Part shown: piece after piece, positions 23,652 through 35,639 of the stretch
Numbering within the stretch: the first letter of the stretch is position 1
Layout of the letters: the number at the start of each line of letters is the position of its first letter
Made by a program: the position numbers and the translations under genes
Assembly (NCBI GenBank): GCA_021014325.1
Contig: CM037471.1
Coordinates: 22,030,818 to 22,094,817 of the forward strand
Source: Plazaster borealis
Taxonomy: Eukaryota > Echinodermata > Asteroidea > Forcipulatida > Labidiasteridae
DNA length: 64,000 nucleotides
Direction of reading: 5' to 3'
Notes under the pieces: model-generated
What the model was told of the DNA's origin: nothing
The model's input: the letters and a program-made list of their open reading frames with translations, nothing else
Database searches by the model: none

Positions 23652-23756
23652 AGAGTTAAACTTATAACTGATAATATCTTTCATGGTTTATACAGTTAAA
23701 ACACAGAGTTAAACTAATAACTGATAATATCTTTCATGGTTTATACAGTTAAAACA
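23652..23756. repeat. Direct duplication of about 53 bp
   Basis: CAGAGTTAAACT...ACTGATAATATCTTTCATGG...TACAGTTAAAAC occurs twice in a row with one or two differences. Confidence 0.8.
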
Positions 23757-23915
23757 ATGCAAGTTTAAATGGTTTGTAATAATTTAACGCAGTTTCTGCA
23801 CTGGTTTTTAAAAAAGAAAAGGAAATATGTTTATATTATTATATGCAAGAGGATTCCCTCATTGCCGTTTTATAATTCACTCTCAGCCTTACAAATAGTT
23901 CTGAATAGAGTAAAT

Positions 23916-24115
23916 CAGAGCTGTGTATTGAGAGAGTTGCGACATGGAGGGACCAGCTTTCTCCGGTCACGTGGTTGCTGGACGCCATTTTGTTCCAAAT
24001 GCAGCACAACCCAATGGGCAGACTAGTCTGGCACCCTGTATTCGCCAATGCATTTTTTGGAGACAAAATGGCTTCTAATCGCAAGTTGTCGCAACTCTCT
24101 CAATATACGGCTCTG
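23916..24115. mobile_element. hAT-like MITE (200 bp) with perfect 8-bp target duplication
   Basis: Inverted termini CAGAGCTGTGTATTGAGAGA and its near-complement. Flanked by GAGTAAAT at 23908-23915 and 24116-24123. A second copy lies at 54075-54275 with a different 8-bp duplication, in the opposite orientation. CAGAG ends and 8-bp duplications are diagnostic of hAT-type insertion. No transposase. Confidence 0.9.
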
Positions 24116-24124
24116 GAGTAAATT

Positions 24125-25200
24125 TGAATAGGGCGCCCTCAATCACGAGCGGACTGTCAGCTAATGAAATTGACTCATGAGTTTGGGGGGGGGGGCCTTC
24201 CAAAATTCAACATTTTTCACGGTAATACAATATATGATGGGGGTGGCGAGGGGAGGGTCAGAGGTACAACTTTAAAAGGTGTGTAAAATGTAATATTTAA
24301 ATTATGTGCATCAATGTTTAATGTTGATGTGAGGTGTCTTCATTTGAAGTACTCTACGTATGACTAAACGTACGACCTGAAAACAAAATGTTGAAAACTT
24401 TGGATGGTCCCTTACTTCATATCTTTTCAAGATTTTATGCATGTTTTCTCTATGAAAAAAAAGGCGGGAAGTATTGCATATTGCCAAATTTTGATTTATT
24501 TTGAGCTAGTGCTGCTTTGTTTAAATTGATGTGAATTGTGAACAGAAATCAAGGCATATCGTTTGGACTGTTTACCATCAGACCTTATCATTTTTTTCTC
24601 TTTGTCGAAACATTATTATCACTGAAATAATAGTTGTTAAGTCGTAGAAAGTCAAATGAGCGTAAAATGTATCTTAAAGCGGCTGTTAAAAACAAAATAG
24701 TGGTATCCCCCCAAAATGACAACATTTTTGAAGTGATGACAGGTTTGTTGCTTTGAAGTAGACTCGCTTAAAAGTGTAAAATGTTAATTGATTTATACAT
24801 AATAAAGTGTACAGGGATCAGCATTTTCAAAGTAATGGTTTCTTTAATGGAAAAAGAAGAAATCATTGACATTTTTGAAAATTCTCTTCGATTAATTTTC
24901 TCTCAGATCGGAGTTGTTGCAGGTACCTTAAAAACTGACCTCTTGTAAATAAATAACGCAACACAATTGTATAATCAGTTAATTTTAGTGTGCAACAATT
25001 TTACAATTAACATAACAAGTCTATATTTAGATTTATTTTAATTCGTTGGGGGAAATCTTTTTTAATTTTTACATATTCTACAACGAGTGCAGATTTTTTG
25101 TAGACTCCGGGATCCTTTAAAGTAGTTGGGAGAAAACCTGTCACTGTTTCATCTACCTTAATTGCAGCAGGCATTTGTATTATAATACATGGATCTGAAT
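24125..25200. other. Stretch without a recognised gene
   Basis: AT-rich, with a G run near 24185. No exon or repeat family assigned. Confidence 0.4.
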
Positions 25201-25202
25201 AA

Positions 25203-25575
25203 CTACTGGAAGTGCACACTCAAAAACTTCTCGATCAGAATGGATCCGGGTCAGAATTGACCCGGATCCGGGTCAGAATTGACCCGGATCCGATCCGGGT
25301 CAGAATTAACCCGGTTCCGGGTCAGAATTGACCTGGATCCGGGTCAGAATCGACCCGGATCCGGGTCCCGTGGGGCCTGACCTATTTCTGGGTCAGTAAG
25401 ACCCGGAATCATGTGTCAAACTTAAAATGACCCAGAATTGAGTCAAACTGACGCAGTATCCGAGTTAAATCCCATTTTTTAACCCCTTTCCGGGTCATCC
25501 TGACCCAGAAATGGGTCAAGCCCCCTTGGGATCCGGAATCCGGGTCAAATCCGACCCGGAAGTTGTTGGAGCATG
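25203..25575. mobile_element. Palindromic GGGTCAG-rich element (family G)
   Basis: Begins CACTCAAAAACTT and ends near CAGTGTG. The interior repeats GGGTCAGAATTGACCCGGAT and its complements many times, so the whole element is close to self-complementary. Further copies lie at 33988, 42796, 45213 and 46890. Non-coding. Confidence 0.75.
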
Positions 25576-26119
25576 CAGTGTGCATTACACAATTCTGAAT
25601 TAATTTTTAACCATTTGATGTGTTACTTTATTCAAATCAGTACACAGTAACAACAAGTATATTGCTTTGTTTTTAAATGAAAATGAAAGGATGTATACGG
25701 ATATTTTTAAAGTCTAAATTATGAAAGAATTGATTCTATTCAGTTGTAATGTGTGTTGCAGTTTCCATAATTATGCCCAATGTGATACGACAGCGTGTAA
25801 TGTCTTATATTTTTAAAAACACACTTTTATTTTTTTAAAGTATTCAGTTTTAGGCTACAGTTTATTGTTTGTCATTTTTGTTTTCCTCAATTTACGTTTA
25901 TATAAATCTTGTTGTTATAAAGTTAGGTTTACCCTTCTGGGTTTGATTTTCTTCCACTTACTTTATAAACACGAAACATTCGAAACACGCGTTTAAAAGA
26001 AAATAATATGAGAATGTTTTTTTTGTTTTTCTTTCTATAAATCAGAAGAGAAAAGTTACAGATCTGTTGAAATGCAACACTTTGTCCGTGTGCAACAATT
26101 TGCAACAGTTTGCCCATGG

Positions 26120-26312
26120 TGCTCGATATGGGGCATGGTGTACCCCCCTCCTCCTATTGTGTCTTCATTGTTTTCTTGGAATCTCTGGAATTCTTTAGAA
26201 GATTCGGAAGGGGGGTACTTCTGTTCAAGAGGAAAAGAGTGTTTTAAAGTATGGGAACCTTTTGGGGGGGTGGGGAGGGGGGGGGACACCAACTGCCACA
26301 TACCGGGCGTGG
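26120..26312. mobile_element. Short inverted-repeat element, family F
   Basis: Left end GCTCGATATGGGGCATGG, then TATTGTGTCTTCATTG inside; right end CCACATACCGGGCG. Same family as 6491-6655 and 27550-27711. Confidence 0.65.
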
Positions 26313-27549
26313 TATACCCCTTTTTTTCTTTCTTCAAATAATAACAACCATTAACGAAATGTCGTCTCGGAGCTTTCACTGCGTGTGGAACAACACAAAC
26401 AACTGGTAGATTTTCGGTTTTTAACATGAAGCAATTACTCAATTTCGGTTTGTAACATGAAGCAATTACTCCTTATGCAACCGCTAACTTTTAGCCCCCC
26501 CCCCCTTTTTTTTAAATGTAATGTTTAGAAAATGAAGTGCAAAATGTACAAAATCCCAAATAAAATGCAGACAGTTTTACCCGCTAAAGGAAATCATATA
26601 CAGAGTCACTCTTCGAGTGTGAACAATTATTGATGTTGCTGTCTGATATTTCCCGTTAATAGATCTCTTGTAACTGCAACCTCGTCCCCATAGTTTTCTT
26701 TATTTCCAACCATGTTTACAACAGTAAACCCTGGGAGGGGAACTCCTTACTTGGACACCGATTGGACAACGACTGGTGTACAAAAGTCTAACGTAAACAT
26801 GTTAAGTTGTACTCATTCAGCATTCACAATGTTCACAGCCAGACTATTCTAATTTGCATACGTATCCAACAATTTTGGATATGCAAATAATCCAATACCA
26901 GGGTGAGAGAGCGGTCAACCTCGTACTGCTCGACACACCTTGGGGACGAGGTTGTTGTAACTGTTATCTTTAATTAGAAACAATAATTTAATTGTGAGTT
27001 GTCTTCGGTGGACGATGTTCTGTACTCATGATTCTTGTCACAAACTAACCAGGGTTTAACGAATCATAAGATGTTTTATCTTATTGTCTCAATATCAACT
27101 ATCAAACAAACAATATATGAAGTAATGTTTTTATTTATGAACCAATGAGTTTATGTAAATAAATTCTTATGTTAGCACACATTCAGTTCTGTTTGGTTTG
27201 TGGTTCTTTTGTGCTTGTGCTTGCGCTGGCTGCTCATTGAATAAAATATGATATGTGATAATTCAAGTCAAAATGGTTGTCAGCTATGGTGCATGGTGAT
27301 ATCAGTCTGATATGGAGGGGGTATTGAGACGTTCAGAAGTTCGTGTGATAAAAACAGGAACATAAAACAACTTAACCACGTTTTCCTTGCTACTGGCAGC
27401 AATAGCACCCCTTTAATGTGTAGTGAAATTAGATATCACTACACTCGCAGGGTTAACGCACATTATTCCCCATGTATTGGGTCCATTTTCACTAAAAGCT
27501 GTTTACCGGTAAGCATGTTTCTAAACATGATTGATGTTTCTCAACATAT

Positions 27550-27711
27550 TGCTCGATATGGGGCATGGTGTACCCCCCTATTGTGTCTTCATTGGGTGCT
27601 TGGAATCTCGGGAATTCTTTTGAGGATTTTAGGGGGGGGAGTTCTATACAAGAGGAATATAGTGTGTTACAGTATGGGAACATTGGGGGACCCTCTGCCC
27701 CATATCGGGCA
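27550..27711. mobile_element. Short inverted-repeat element, family F
   Basis: Left end GCTCGATATGGGGCATGG, right end CCCCATATCGGGC, with TATTGTGTCTTCATTGG inside. Confidence 0.7.
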
Positions 27712-27895
27712 GGCTATAATGTTTCTGTGCTTAAAAGTTTACTAGAGTGGGATTTTAACTAATAGTAAATTTTTCTTTGTTCAACCCCAAACTATTTAAA
27801 ATTTACCCAGTCAGTTTCCCTTGTGGCAAAGATTGTGTTTTCGAAGCAATCTTAAATATTTATTCACAAACTCGGGAAGTTCATCTCAGCTCAGC

Positions 27896-28563
27896 TGCTG
27901 CCCTATGTGGCAAAGAGTGTCCCCCTAATATTTCCAATACTTTAAATGCACTGAACACGTTTGGTAATTGTCAAAGACCAGTGTTCTCACTTGGTGTATC
28001 CCAACATATGCATAAAATAACAAGCCTGTGAAAATTTGGGCTCAATTGGTCATCGAAGTTGCAAGAAAGGATGAAAGAAAAAGCACCCTTGTTGTACAAA
28101 TTTGTGTGCTTTCAGATAGGAATAAAAACTTCTTGCAAGAAGTTTTTATTATTTTAGTAAGAAATTACCTCTTTCTCAAAAACTACGTTACTAGAGGGAG
28201 TCGTTTCTCACAATGTTTTATACTATCAACAGCTCTCCGTTGCTCGTTACCAAGTAAGTTTTTATGCTAACAATTATTTTGAGTAAATACAAATTGTGTC
28301 CATCAGTGCCTTTAACACACTCTTTTCCTCTTGATACAGAAGTACCCCACCCCGCCCCCAACAAAACCCCTAAAACCAAATCTCAAAAGAATTACTATTG
28401 TAGCACTTTAATGACTAACTACCAATTTATATCTGCATAAGCCTTCGTAGCAACAACTACTTGAAGAAAAACAACTTCAACCAAGATTGAAAGAATTCCT
28501 GAGATTCCCAGAACACAATAAAGACACAATAGGGGGGGTTCAATTGCCACATACCGAGCACAA
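27896..28563. mobile_element. Family F element interrupted by a TTAA MITE
   Basis: 27896-27945 matches the left part of the intact copy at 6491 (CTATGTGGCA...TACTTTAA). 28312-28563 matches its right part (TTAACACACTCTTTTCCTC... to CCACATACCGAGC). The MITE in between is listed separately. The intact copy supplies the empty site. Confidence 0.7.
27946..28311. mobile_element. TTAA-inserting MITE, subfamily A (nested)
   Basis: 366 bp bounded by TTAA on both sides (27942-27945 and 28312-28315). Ends resemble AGGCACTGTACACGTTTGGT, with an internal hairpin around AAACTTCTTGCAAGAAGTTT. No ORF of consequence. TTAA specificity points to piggyBac-type mobilisation, which is inference. Confidence 0.85.
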
Positions 28564-28848
28564 AATTACCATTCACATCAACAAACCCTAAAAAAAATAC
28601 AAGCGGGCGCTGTTACTATGGCATGGACATCTCACACGAAACATCTCAAATGAAGTATCCAGTTTAGAGCAAAATGGGAGGGGCTTAATGTTTGCACCTG
28701 GAATTTCACATACTTTTGTGAAGGTTTCTATTGATATGCAAATGTTTTCGGCGCTGTTTTCGAACGCCCTTCGACAGAAAAAAGCATGATGTGCTTTGTA
28801 CATATATTATACTGTACAGTGAAGGATTGGAGGAGGATGACGAACAAC

Positions 28849-29043
28849 ATGGCCGGAGTACTTCAGCTTTGTGGATTTGGACGTCGCTTTTCTCATGTAC
28901 CTGACTGTTTTTCTCTACACGATATTAACTTCATTTCATTATTGCCTGTTCCGGGACAATTCATAGAACTGAACCGTACCTATAGAGGCAATGAAATCTG
29001 CCTTGAAGTTAATAAAAAATTAGTCAGAAGTTGCTCTATGTGA
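28849..29043 (+). CDS. Possible 64-codon ORF in a candidate first exon
   Basis: ATGG in a favourable context (AACATGG) opens 64 codons starting MAGVLQLCGFGRRFSHVPD and ending VRSCSM. It lies in a segment that ends at a strong donor (CTCGAG|gtaagag, 29140). I recognise no family, and the ORF stops 97 nt before the donor. It could equally be chance sequence in a non-coding exon. Confidence 0.25.
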   Translation: MAGVLQLCGFGRRFSHVPDCFSLHDINFISLLPVPGQFIELNRTYRGNEICLEVNKKLVRSCSM

Positions 29044-29422
29044 GAGGTCTTGGACCGAGGAAGAGGCTGGCGAGCACGGCAGGCCTTTGTGCTGAAGGGA
29101 CCACAACGAGGGACACAACCCAACAGCCTCTGCACTCGAGGTAAGAGAAACTTAGCGTAGAAAAATAATGTTGATTGAGTTCTTTAAACATTTCAGAATA
29201 GTTTAATACCGGTCTCTCCCGAATTTGTTTTAGCATAGAAGCGGTTTCAGTCTTGTGGGTGTTTGTCGGGGGATGGAGTGGGGGTCTGTAAGAGGGTGCG
29301 GTCCCGAGAGCCGTTTGTCTGGGTTTGGAGCTAGACCTAGTACTATTGACTTTGAATTTTATAAATGTTTTTCTGAAGAGTAGAATGCTGAATTCAATGC
29401 CATCTTTTTCTATTTAAGAATC

Positions 29423-30010
29423 ATGGGTTTGAGTGGAATTTGTGAGAGTTGTTTTTTGTTTTTTGTTGTTTGTTTGGGGGTTTTCTTTGTTGGGGGTGTC
29501 GGGGTGTTTGTTTGTTGTTTTTCTTTTGTTTTAGTGTTGGTGCTTTCTTGGTGTTTGTTGTTGTTGTTGTTGTTTTGTTGTTGTTTGTTTCTTATTTTTG
29601 TTTTGTTGGTGTTTTGTTGTTGGTGTTTTCTAATAGTTTGTTGCGTATTGTTGGTGTGGTTGTTTTTCTCGTGTTGTTGTTTTGTTGTTGTTTTGTTTCT
29701 TATTGTTGTTGTTTTGGGGGGTTTTGCATTACAGTGTTGTTGATTTGTTGTTGTGTTGTTGTTTCGTTGTTTTATTGTTTTGTTTTGTTTTGTTGTGTTG
29801 TTGTTGTATTGTTACTTTGTTATTGTATTGTTACTTTGTTGTTGTTTTGTTTTGGTTTTGTTGTGTTGTTGTTTGTTGTCGTTTTATTGTTGTTTTGTTG
29901 TTGGTGGTGATTTGTTGGGGGTTGTTTTTTGATTGTTGTTGCTGTTGTTAGTGGTGGTTTTTGTTTTGGGTTTTTGTTTTTTCCTTTTTTTGTTTTTCCC
30001 TTTTTTGGGG
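29423..30010 (+). repeat. T/G-only low-complexity tract (TTG-rich)
   Basis: Nearly 600 bases built mainly of TTG, TTTTG and TTGTTG, with very few A or C on this strand. It gives long spurious Phe/Val/Cys/Leu-rich reading frames. Strong strand asymmetry; lies between two candidate exons. Confidence 0.9.
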
Positions 30011-30399
30011 GGGGGGTCTTACCACAAAATAATTTAAAAACTCTAACTAAAGAATTGTTTGTATTTTGCAGGCTTTCATTCTGAAGGAAGGCGTCTGTGG
30101 AATGTGTGGTATTGGTGATTCTGGCTGATCCATGAAGTTGAAGGTTTCTTTGGAGTGTGTGGTATTGGTTTTCTGACGATGTGGAGTTCTACAAAGGTAG
30201 GACAAGATCTTGGGGACATCTAATGGTAAGAGAAGATCTAACCCGTTTCCTCCCCCATGTCGCCGTCCCTTGTTGTACAGGCACTTGATGACGTTGTCCT
30301 TAGTTGTCCATGGTGACCCTAACTGACGCTTTCCCGGTTTTCTAGCATGTTGGTCGTGGCCAGTGATGCTATACATTTTCTTTTTGAATCAATGGAAAC

Positions 30400-31380
30400 T
30401 TTCTGGGATGTTGAAGCTGATGGACTGACATTGTCATGTTTACTTTTCTGTTGCCATAAAGCGATCGCGGTATAACATGCTTAACTTAATAATTAAAAAT
30501 GTAAAAGTAAAACAGAAGCACAATCCCGCCCTCCTGCATGCCAAAGCAGATGTAACCCCAAGCCGACCATCAACCCTTGTTTAGACGCAGCAATAGTTCT
30601 GTCAAAATAATTCTGTCATTAAATTTTAGTTGACCCAAATTCTTGTCGTAGAAACACTAAAAGTTTAATTAAGATAAGCTAAATAAACAAGAGATCATAA
30701 ATCAGTTACAGAAACAATTTAAATTTAAAAACAACACGATCTGACATCAGGAATATTGAAAGAATATTATTTAGAAAAGCTAAATTATCTTTCTGATGTA
30801 AAGAAGACACAAAACTGCCTCGTGCATGTTTCCCGCCATCCTACAATCTAGACTATTTTAAGAGGAATATCAATTCCTACCTTCAGCTCCCCTGAGTTAT
30901 TTCATTTTATATGTTTTCTTCTTGTAGCCCCTTACCAAGAGTGGCTTTAAGCCTTGTTTGGGGCAAACTTGTATAACAAAACACATTAAAGTTTAAATAA
31001 AGAGCTATTAAAACTTATTGTCACAATAAAGCTTCATGACGCAAAGAAGCCTCAAATGCTTCTAAATCCTCCTTCGAGGATTTAAATAAATACATCTGAG
31101 GGTAATGCTCTTCTCCTTATGATTCTCCAGACAATTAATAAATAATAAATAATAAATAAAAACATCAGTAAGATAAGCAGAGCTAAGCGGAGCCCAAATT
31201 TTCGAGAACAAGGATTTGATGAAAGTTTCACGCAATTAAAAAGATTTTTTTAAGCCTTACAGTTTTGAGCGCTGCGGTAACAGAATTGGCGAGAAGTGAC
31301 ATTTTCACAAGAGCAAGAATAATGCGTGCATCCTAAAAGCAAATGTCAGAGTCTTGCATCACCTTTCACCTGACGTCTTG
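30400..31380. other. Stretch without a recognised gene
   Basis: AT-rich with AATAAATAATAAATAA around 31137-31160. No exon supported on either strand apart from the very short candidate at 31390. Confidence 0.4.
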
Positions 31381-31764
31381 GAGATGCAGATCCTGTGTGA
31401 AAAAGAAGTTATAATGCAGAGGTATGTAAGTATAATGGTGAGTAAGTAAGGCCTAGAAAAATAGCAGAATTCAGGCCTAGAAAATAGACTAACTGCGTTC
31501 TCTTTAACAGGTTAGAGTCATCAGGTAATGTATAGTTCGGTATTTACTTAGTCTTGGTTTCAAGAGTCAAATTTGTAAAAGAAATTCCTCGAACATCTTT
31601 GCAAAAAGAGACAAAACAAAAACTTGGAATCACTGAAAAATAGTAACCACTTGAGCCAAGACTAAGTAATATTGTGAAGAATCTAACCGCTGGTGTGGCT
31701 CTGGTGCGTGACCTTGGGTCAGATGGGCTCCGGAAGAAGTGACACTACCGGAAGTACTTTGACT

Positions 31765-33170
31765 GCAGTAATGGTTAAGTATATCAGGTTAAGTATAAGG
31801 TCAAGTATTATGGGTAAGGTCAGACAAAGCTAACCACTTCCTCCACAGCTTCTAACCTTTTCTTTTTACAGGTGCTAAAGTTTCTTTTTGTTTTTATACA
31901 GAATTAGAAGAAATCTATTGACTTCAGCCATGGTTCAGTATAACTAAGGTATCAAAGGTCAAGTATAAGGGTTGGGTCAGGTAATTCTGACTGCAGTAAT
32001 GGTTAAGTATATCAGGTTAAGTATCAAGGTAAAGTATTATGGGTAAGGTCAGACAAAGCTAACCACTTTTCTCCACAGCTTCTAACCTTTTCTTTTTACA
32101 GGTGCTAATGTTTCTTTTTGTTTTTATACAGAATTAGAAGAAATCCATTGACCTCAGCCATGGTTAAGTATAACTAAGGTATCAAAGGTCAAGTATAAGG
32201 GTTGGGTCAGGTAATTCTGACTGCAGTAATGGTTAAGTATATCAGGTTAAGTATCAAGGTAAAGTATTATGGGTAAGGTCAGACAAAGCTAACCACTTTT
32301 CTCCACAGCTTCTAACCTTTTCTTTTTACAGGTGCTAATGTTTCTTTTTGTTTTTATACAGAATTAGAAGAAATCCATTGACCTCGGCCATGGTTAAGTA
32401 TAACTATTAGGTAAGGTATCAAAGGTCAAGTATAAGGGTTAGGTCGGGTAATTCTGACATGTGACAAAGCTAACCACTTTCTTCCCACAGCTTCTAACAT
32501 TTTTTGTTTGCAGGTGCTAATGTTTGTTTTTGTTTTTATGCAGTATTAGAAGAAACCCATTGACTTCAGATATGGTAAAGTACGTCCTATTAGGTAAGGT
32601 ATATGAAAGGTCAAGTATAAGGGTTAGGTCAGGTAAATCTGACATGTGACAAAGCTAACCACTTTCTTCCCACAGCTTAACATTTTTTTCTGCAGGTGCT
32701 AATGACTGTTTGTTTTTGTTTTATACAGAATTAGATGAAAGTCATTGAATTCAGCCATGGTTAAGTATAATTATTAGGTAAGGTATCAAAGGTAAAGTAT
32801 AAGGGTATGGTCAGGTAATTCTGACATGTGACAAAGCTAACCACTTTTCTCCACAGCTTCTAACCTTTTCTCTTTACAGGTGCTAATGTTTCTTTTTGTT
32901 TTTATACAGAATTATAAAAGAAATCCATTGACTTCAGCCATGGTTAAGTATAACTATTAGGTAAGGTATCCAAGGTCAAGTATAAGGGTTAGGTCAGGTA
33001 AATCTGACATGACAAAACTAACCACTCTCTCCACAGCTTCTAACCCATTCTTTTTTTACAGGTGCTAATGTTTCTATTTGTTTTCATGTAGAACAACAGC
33101 AACTTTCTTGACTTCAGCCACGGTTAAGTATGATTGATAGGTAAGATACCGGTACCAAAGGTAAAGTATC
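31765..33170 (+). repeat. Tandem array of exon-like units (about 230 bp, then about 184 bp)
   Basis: The block around CAGCCATGGTTAAGTATA recurs near 31924, 32155, 32385, 32568, 32752, 32936 and 33115. Spacing is about 230 bp for the first units and 179-184 bp for the later ones. Each unit has polypyrimidine plus AG (CTTTTTACAG, TTTTTATACAG) before a roughly 50-nt piece. Some units then end ATTAG|gtaagg, a good donor, while in others the donor is deleted. Confidence 0.85.
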
Positions 33171-33592
33171 AGTTCTGGAAGATGTAACCTTCCCTGCTGA
33201 TGTGGTTGACCGAGAACAACGACAAAGGACTTGGGGTAAAGTATAAGGTTAAGATAAGTGAAGTTGCACTTCGCTTCAAAGAACTCGAGAAGATGGTGCA
33301 CTGAATTTTCAAAATTTGCATCGGAAAGAATTTTTCAGCAATTTTTTAATTTAAGAAATCTTTTAGTAAGTCATTACTACATCGTGAGCTTCGAAGGGAA
33401 GATTTGATATAAAATTGTATAGTTGAGAAAAAATGAGAGCATTCATCAAAATTTCAGAATCAATCTATCCAACATTGAACCGATCCTGACGCAATATCTT
33501 GCTCTAAACATTCCTGAAATATAACAAGCTGCATTTCCAATTTGACACAGAATTTAATTTTATCAGCAACAAACTTTGTTTTTCACTAGCAG

Positions 33593-33686
33593 TTCGTGAT
33601 GCATCGAGACGGCGGGCTACCAGACCAGCTTGAGATCTGATGCCTCATTGGATTTTTGGATTCTGAGAACAAACTACCAGACTCCG
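33593..33686 (+). ncRNA. Candidate non-coding exon
   Basis: 94 nt between tttcactagcag and gtaagc. Stops occur in all three frames. Part of the candidate plus-strand transcription unit. Confidence 0.35.
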
Positions 33687-33987
33687 GTAAGCTTAAACAA
33701 CTTGAAGTTTCAAGTTTTGACTTTGAACCTTTATAGTGAGATCAGCTCATCGGCAATTTAAAAAGAACAAAAAAGAAACAAAAAACACCCTCACAAATTG
33801 TAGGCTCGTGATTTGTTCTAATAAGTTGTCTTTTTGAAACTTTTCTCTGAAGTGGCATTTTTCCATCAAGCAATGATAGAAATGTTCCAAACTATTTCAT
33901 TTTTCTTCGCGTTGATGTAGAGAGCCTGTTTTTAAATCCTTCAAAATGAGGTCCGTGTGATCTTTATCCTCTAGACTAATGGTTATC

Positions 33988-34550
33988 ACTCTAAAAACTT
34001 CCTGGTCAGAATATTGACCCAGATCCGGGTCCCATGGGGCCTGACCCATTTCTGGGTCAGTGTGACCCGGAATCTGTGTCAAAATAACCTAGAAATCGTT
34101 CCGAATGAAGCAGAATTCCAGTTAAAGGCATCGTACACGTTTGGTAATTGTCAAAGACCAGTGTTCTAACTTGGTGTATCCCAACATACGCATAAAATAA
34201 CAAGCCTGTGAAAATTTGGGCTCAATTGGTCATCGAAGTTGCAAGAAAATGATGAAAGAAAAAACACCCTTGTTGTACAAATTTGTGTGCTTTCAGTTAG
34301 GAATAAAAACTTCTTGCAAGAAGTTTTTATTATTTTAGTGAGAAATTACCTCTTTCTCAAAAACTACTTACTTACGTTGCTTGTTACTACGTTGCTTGTT
34401 ACCAAGTAAGTTTTTATGCTAATATTTGTTTTCAGTCATTACCAAACGTGTATACGATACCTTTAAAGTCCCATTTTTAAACCACTTATGAGTCAGGCCC
34501 CCTGGGACCCGGAGTTCAGTTCAATTCTGACCCGGGACTTTTCAGAGTGT
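33988..34550. mobile_element. Family G palindromic element interrupted by a TTAA MITE
   Basis: Outer ends CACTCTAAAAACTTCC and GGGACTTTTCAGAGTG, with GGGTCAG-type repeats inside. The element is split at 34125/34463 by the 337-bp MITE. Sister copies at 25.2 and 45.2 kb read GAGTTAAATCCC or GAGTTAAAATCCC at the same place, an empty TTAA site. Confidence 0.8.
34126..34462. mobile_element. TTAA-inserting MITE, subfamily A (nested in family G)
   Basis: Flanked by TTAA at 34122-34125 and 34463-34466. Ends AGGCATCGTACACGTTTGG and its near-complement. Strongly similar to the copies at 27946 and 53174. Confidence 0.9.
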
Positions 34551-34674
34551 ATGGCTCGGACCCAAACCTATTCAATCAGAGTTCTGAATTTTCTTTAAAT
34601 CACACCCCTTTAAATGGTTTTATATTAGTTATTTTTTGAAGGGTTTTTTTCTGCAGCAGTAAGGAGCGTTTGAG

Positions 34675-34782
34675 ATGTCAGGAGTAGGCCATACACCAGA
34701 AGGAGTACACGGGTATGGATCGTGCGCCAAGAGCTCAAAGGACCGCATCAAGTCTAATCTGGACAAGTTTCTTCAACTTTGA
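34675..34782 (+). CDS. Possible 35-codon ORF after a splice acceptor
   Basis: An acceptor (tttttttctgcag) at 34656 is followed by a leader and an ATG opening 35 codons: MSGVGHTPEGVHGYGSC and a basic half ending DKFLQL. All frames upstream in the exon are closed, so this ATG would be the start. The stop abuts a family E element beginning GACCCAATTTAATAG, so a longer ancestral frame may have been cut by that insertion. No family recognised. Confidence 0.25.
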   Translation: MSGVGHTPEGVHGYGSCAKSSKDRIKSNLDKFLQL

Positions 34783-34942
34783 CCCAATTTAATAGAGCTG
34801 TTTAAGTAGAAAATACTGCTTAAAAACTTTTCTGCTAAGCAAAAATGAGCATGATACCAGTCACAGATAGTACTGCTAACCTTATTCTGGTAAGCAAGTT
34901 TGTGTTGCTTAGGTGCTTTTTTATGCGGCTCTATGAAATTGG
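34781..34942. mobile_element. Small palindromic element, family E
   Basis: ACCCAATTTAATAGAGCTGT at the left and GGCTCTATGAAATTGGTCC at the right are inverted complements. The middle shares GATACCAGTCACAGATAG with the other copies. Confidence 0.65.
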
Positions 34943-35639
34943 TCCTTGGACAACTCGACAACGTGAGCTGGACAACAAAGGCTGGACAACTGGTCCAAAG
35001 AAGGGACTTCTGACGGGGAAATCTATCGACCGGCATTTAGGGCATTTCTACGAGGGACTTTACACAATTCATCAAAATCCAACTACTTAGGTTTATAGGT
35101 TGTCCGAAATTGTCAACACTGTCAAGTTTACAATTACTGTTCAAGATGAGTAAGAACTTGTGAATTCGAATTTGTGAAGTAGTACTTGAGATTTTGTACT
35201 TGTGAATTGGTACTTTTGAATTGTACTTTTGAAATGGGAGGGCCTATACTCACGATTTGACACTCACGAATTCGTACTCACAAATTGGTACCTGTGGAAT
35301 AAAGTAGTTGTTAATTAGTACTTAATTACAACAACTGTCTCTGCTTTTTCCACTGCGTCTACAAATTCAATATTTGAAAGATGTTGATATATTTCAGTCC
35401 CTCCCTATTGTACTGCTCAATGTACTCCTGTGACAGTGATGACAATTATGGACAGCCCATTATCAAATTTCGAGTATTTGGACTCTGATACAAATGAATA
35501 TGCCTGGCCTTGTGACAGCCATGTTTTTTCTGAACAAAGAATGTAAAATCTTTAAGTTGAATTGGATTTTGGTGGATTTAGGGGCCTATGTATTTAACAC
35601 ATATTTAAAAGTAATAAACATTAAATATTATATTTAAAT

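Noticed and set aside
29423..29951. Hydrophobic Phe/Val/Cys/Leu frames of 89-153 codons
   Set aside because: Produced by the T/G-only tract, in which stop codons are rare. All three frames look alike.
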